This document shows positions 60,833-64,000 of a stretch of DNA of 64,000 nucleotides, in pieces (within the stretch, counting starts at the first letter, position 1; each line of letters begins with the position of its first letter). The notes beneath the pieces are model-generated. The model saw only the letters and a list, made by a program, of their open reading frames with translations. It ran no database searches and was not told the DNA's origin. The stretch lies in contig JABRWF010000002.1 in assembly GCA_018343915.1 (NCBI GenBank), positions 5,456,001 through 5,520,000 of the forward strand, in the 5' to 3' direction. The position numbers were made by a program, and so were the translations under genes. The DNA is from Agroathelia rolfsii. Its lineage: Eukaryota > Basidiomycota > Agaricomycetes > Amylocorticiales > Amylocorticiaceae.

Positions 60833-61686
60833 ATGGCCGCTTTCCGCTCTCAACTCATTGCTCTCGCCATCGCTGCTTTTACGGCTTCCGGTGTCAAGGC
60901 CGTATCTGAGACTCACACCGTCAGCTTCGTGAACAAGTAAGTCCTTGCTCTCGTTGCCTCTTCAAATCATTGTCATCTGATTTGATATTCCGCATAGCTG
61001 TGGATATGGAACTGTAAGCATCCTTCTCGTCGAGCATCACTTTATGGTCAGAATCTGAAGGCCAAACTTTAGCCCATACTCCAGGAGCAAGGTGTTATTC
61101 TTGCAAACGGAGGCGATTATACTACCCCTGGTCCCATCATCAATGCTTATGTGTAAGTAGTCTTTTTCAATTAACAGCTATTATTCCGACTTATTTTAAA
61201 TTGTAGATACCTTCAGACAGGTGACATGGTTCACTAAATTCACACCTATTATTCCACTTACATAGCCTGTTAGGCTACTGTGGTACTAACGGTGCAAATT
61301 GCACGACCTTTGATGTTACCCTGGAGAACGGGGCTTCGTCTGCTAACCTGGACTTAACGGCACCGTAAGCATTGGCTTTGTTTTCATAACTTGAATGTTC
61401 CTAGTGTTTATTTTTTTTCCTTTTCAGACGGGCTTTCTCTGTGCCCGGTGGTTTCGAATTCTACGATGGCTGCAGCGGATCCTACTTTTGTAATTTCATC
61501 TTATTGCTAAATACACTGTATTCCCAACTGATGTATTATATCTTTAGGTAATGACGCGCACTGCGGTGCTCTGAACATCCCTGTTGTGACGTGCACGGCT
61601 GATAATGTGAGTCGAACTATCTGCCCCCCGATGTCCTTTTTTTTATAACTTGTTTGCAGGACGACCTTCTCGTTACCTTCTGCTGA
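60833..61686 (+). CDS. Small secreted glycopeptide-like protein, dispersed copy
   Basis: Eight exons: 60833-60936, 60998-61013 (16 nt), 61085-61152, 61207-61220 (14 nt), 61274-61364, 61428-61489, 61548-61606, 61660-61686; 146 aa. Signal peptide LIALAIAAFTASGVKA, mature start ETHTVSFVNNCGYGT, then TGYCGTNGANCTTFDVTLENG, SVPGGFEFYDGC and terminal FC. Eight cysteines, likely four disulphides. Exon number, phases and the two tiny exons match the array at 20-26.6 kb on the other strand. It is closest to the family's usual sequence (CGYGT kept) and so may be nearest the ancestral form. Secreted; biochemical role unknown. An acceptor 3 nt downstream in exon 3 is an alternative that removes one Glu. 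Confidence 0.87.
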
Positions 61687-61689
61687 AGA

Positions 61690-62160
61690 GGGCCTTTCGT
61701 CGAATGAAATCAGCCAAAGTTAAGAAGTGTAGATGATACAGTAGCTTTTGTAGTAGCATCAACAAGTTTTTTATAATTGATGTTATTACAAAACGTTAAT
61801 ATATGTATATGTTTAGTGGTATCATAAACGGTTTCGACCATGATCACTATGATGAAGTCTCAGCATATTTAGCTCACGCTGAAAACCGGGTGATAGGCTG
61901 ACTCTAAACAAGCAGTTATCCGCAATAGCATACCCGATACACGTGACGTCACCCCGAATCTGGGGTATTGGACTGCCTCCAAGTCCGTCTTGGCTATCAA
62001 CACCACCACTTTCTCTGGCCTCGCAACGCATTCAACTGCTGCTCACACTCCTTCACTTCTGATTCTCACCTTACCAGTCTCTGCACTCAACCGCAGTAGT
62101 AGAGACATTTTTTCAACTTGCAGATTCAGAATAGTTTTGCATCCTACCCTTTCTCTCTCC
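61690..62160. other. Spacer upstream of the methyltransferase-like gene
   Basis: Short intergenic region; the - strand frame 61822-62031 has no domain. Pyrimidine-rich leader (CTTTCTCTCTCCTAG) just before the next ATG. Confidence 0.45.
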
Positions 62161-62166
62161 TAGATC

Positions 62167-63401
62167 ATGACTATATCTTTTCTTTCACGCAGCGGCTCAC
62201 GTATCCTATTTACACTGACTCTCGGAGTTGTCTTCGTATTTTTTCTCTTTGCCAAAGTCCCTTATGCGCCCGAATATGAGGAGCTAGGTGGACGCCCCTA
62301 CCCTATAGGGCACTTGGCTAAACTATCGCAGCGTCTTGCTACTCAGCTCGCGCAAAGCGAGTACGACTATCAACAGGCGCTCTTGCAGCGCCAAGATTTG
62401 ATTGCCAAGTTTGGCCCTACCAAGGATCGTGTAGATTCGTGAGTTTTGTCCCAATTTCTGTTCCTAGCTTTGATTTCTCACGGACTCGCCCCATAGTTTT
62501 CCGACTCCGGAAAGCGGTGACTTCTACACGCTATGTATATACTTTAATTCTAATCTTCCATACTTGCGAGAGTGTTAATTGTCTCTCATCTATCCTGCAG
62601 GGGATTTCTTCACGGCTTCCTATCGCTGCCCACACCGCCTTCGACGCGTCGGAACTCCCGGTGATGGCGGCAAGTGGGTCTGTGGGATGGAGGTGATCTC
62701 CAGGAAAAAGAACTGTGTCGTTTACTCCATTGGTAACCCGGTCATCACCTCTGACTTTGATGTCTATCTTCTGATCTGGTTATGTTTAGGCATCAATGAT
62801 GAGTCCTCATTTGAGGCTGACATATTATCGCTCGCTCCAGGCTGCCAGATCTATGGCTATGACTTCAGCGTCCCTCACTTTGGCCCCGAAATTACAGCAG
62901 ACGCCAATCTCTCCTCGCGCGCCCATTTCTACCCATATGCCCTAGGTGGTGTTGACAATGCCGCTGGTGACCCACCTGTCTACACACTTTCGACACTTAT
63001 GAAATCAAACAATCACACCTTCATCGACGTACTCAAGATGGACATCGAAGGTGCTGAGTTCGAGACGCTCGAAGCGCTTATCAAGCCGCACCTCGAGCAT
63101 GGCGAGCCCTTGCCGTTCGGCCAGCTCCAGCTTGAGATTCACGCACGCAACTCGGACTATGCCCGGTTCGAGCGGTTCTTGGGATGGTGGGAGCAGCTCG
63201 AGGAGGCTGGTCTTAGGCCATTCTGGACGGAGCCTAATTTGGTTTATATCAATCTTGTGCCAGGCGTCAAACCCGAGCTCGCGGAGGTATACAGTATATT
63301 CTATTCTGTTTTCCCTTCAACTTGCACTAATGACTTGACTTGACTAGTACTCTTTCATTAACACTCGTGGTGACCATTCCTTACTCACTGGTCATCCGTA
63401 A
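62167..63401 (+). CDS. Membrane-anchored methyltransferase-domain protein
   Basis: Five exons: 62167-62438, 62497-62534 (38 nt), 62601-62732, 62790-63286, 63348-63401; 330 aa. A single N-terminal hydrophobic segment (ILFTLTLGVVFVFFLFAKV, residues 14-32) fits a type II signal anchor, so the catalytic part should face the Golgi or ER lumen. The body matches the METTL24/Methyltransf_22-type family common in basidiomycetes: YRCPHRLRRVGTPGDGGKWVCG, SIGINDESSFEADIL, YGYDFSVP, LKMDIEGAEFETLEAL (the acidic metal/SAM-region DIEGAE) and LQLEIHARN. Substrate unknown. The small 38-nt exon is needed to keep frame and restores WDFF before the conserved block. Confidence 0.85.
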
Positions 63402-63404
63402 ACA

Positions 63405-64000
63405 ATGAAAATCGTCTCTAGAGTTTTTTGTTTTTACTTTTTCTGCATCATACCTACTGCGTAGGAACATGGACGCTCATGGACGCTTCACACGGACATT
63501 CACCATCACTTCGTTTAATTTATATTAGTATATGCTCACCCTTATCTAGTCGTGACCCATTTTACTCACCGTTTATTTGCTTAAAGTACCCCGTATACTC
63601 GCCAATCTTTTTTTTTGTGCCTAATTATTATGACACTGCAAAACGGCTTTGATCTCGTTCACTCCCGTCAGTCCCGTGAATCGCTTCATTGTAAATATAC
63701 TATACTGCAGTGGACGCCTGTTGCACAGACAAAACTGGAAAACACTCTAATTGAGCATATCCACAACGTGGTTTCCCTGGCAGATGCCATCCTCTGTACC
63801 ATGATCAGGACAGTGCGATGATGCGGTGATGAGATTGCAATCTCTCTGTATTGTAACCTCCGCTAGCATCTCCATCGTAACGGCCCAGGGAGATGCTGCT
63901 GGCATGACACCTTCTATATGGCTGGCAATGCCTGTATGCTTCTTGCCTGCTATCTATTATGATATAGCCCTGGGCGACTTGTTCATGTTGCTAAATCATG
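63405..64000. other. 3' flank of the methyltransferase-like gene
   Basis: No gene supported to the window end; the frames present have no domain or splice support. Confidence 0.45.

Overview
The window is nuclear DNA of a filamentous basidiomycete, most likely an Agaricomycete. Genes are cut by many short introns (about 45-70 nt, GT..AG, with exons down to 14 nt). The dynein heavy chain appears only as its N-terminal half, a gene split known from Agaricomycetes. The fruit-body lectin, the HAM1-like protein, GtaA-type glutaminase, DUF6534-type membrane proteins and small secreted glycopeptide-like proteins are all basidiomycete or fungal families. Exon coordinates below were worked out by hand from splice sites and frame arithmetic.

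Layout. 1-16400 is accessory and repeat-rich: a DUF6534-like membrane-protein gene (909-3060, +) and a second copy in inverted orientation (11970-9905, -) flank a conserved LENG1/Cir_N gene (-) and two tandem F-box genes (+); other diverged direct repeats lie at 9.3-14.6 kb. 16466-19425 (-) is a HAM1-like gene. 20065-26637 (-) is a tandem array of four small secreted-protein genes, three open and one broken; a fifth member sits alone on the + strand at 60833-61686. 29219-29647 (+) is a fruit-body lectin. 30183-34948 (-) holds a second tandem pair of F-box genes from a different subfamily.

35929-50539 is the conserved core: the XPF/Rad16 repair endonuclease (+), a secreted GtaA-type glutaminase broken by an 8-bp duplication (-), dhc1 (-), and a divergently transcribed low-complexity protein (+). 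51954-58025 is again accessory: a P-loop NTPase with a probable frameshift (-), a truncated copy of a sphingolipid reductase gene lying tail-to-tail with a truncated C2-domain gene, then the intact 3-ketodihydrosphingosine reductase (+). 60.8-63.4 kb carries the lone secreted glycopeptide gene and a membrane-anchored methyltransferase-like gene.

There is no single pathway cluster. Housekeeping genes (DNA repair, dynein, sphingolipid synthesis) are interleaved with expanding and decaying families (F-box, secreted cysteine-rich proteins, DUF6534, NTPase/C2 receptor-like genes). The most informative structures are the glycopeptide array with its fixed 8-exon layout and shared promoter box, the inverted DUF6534 copies, the partial KDSR duplication, the glutaminase frameshift and the split dynein gene.
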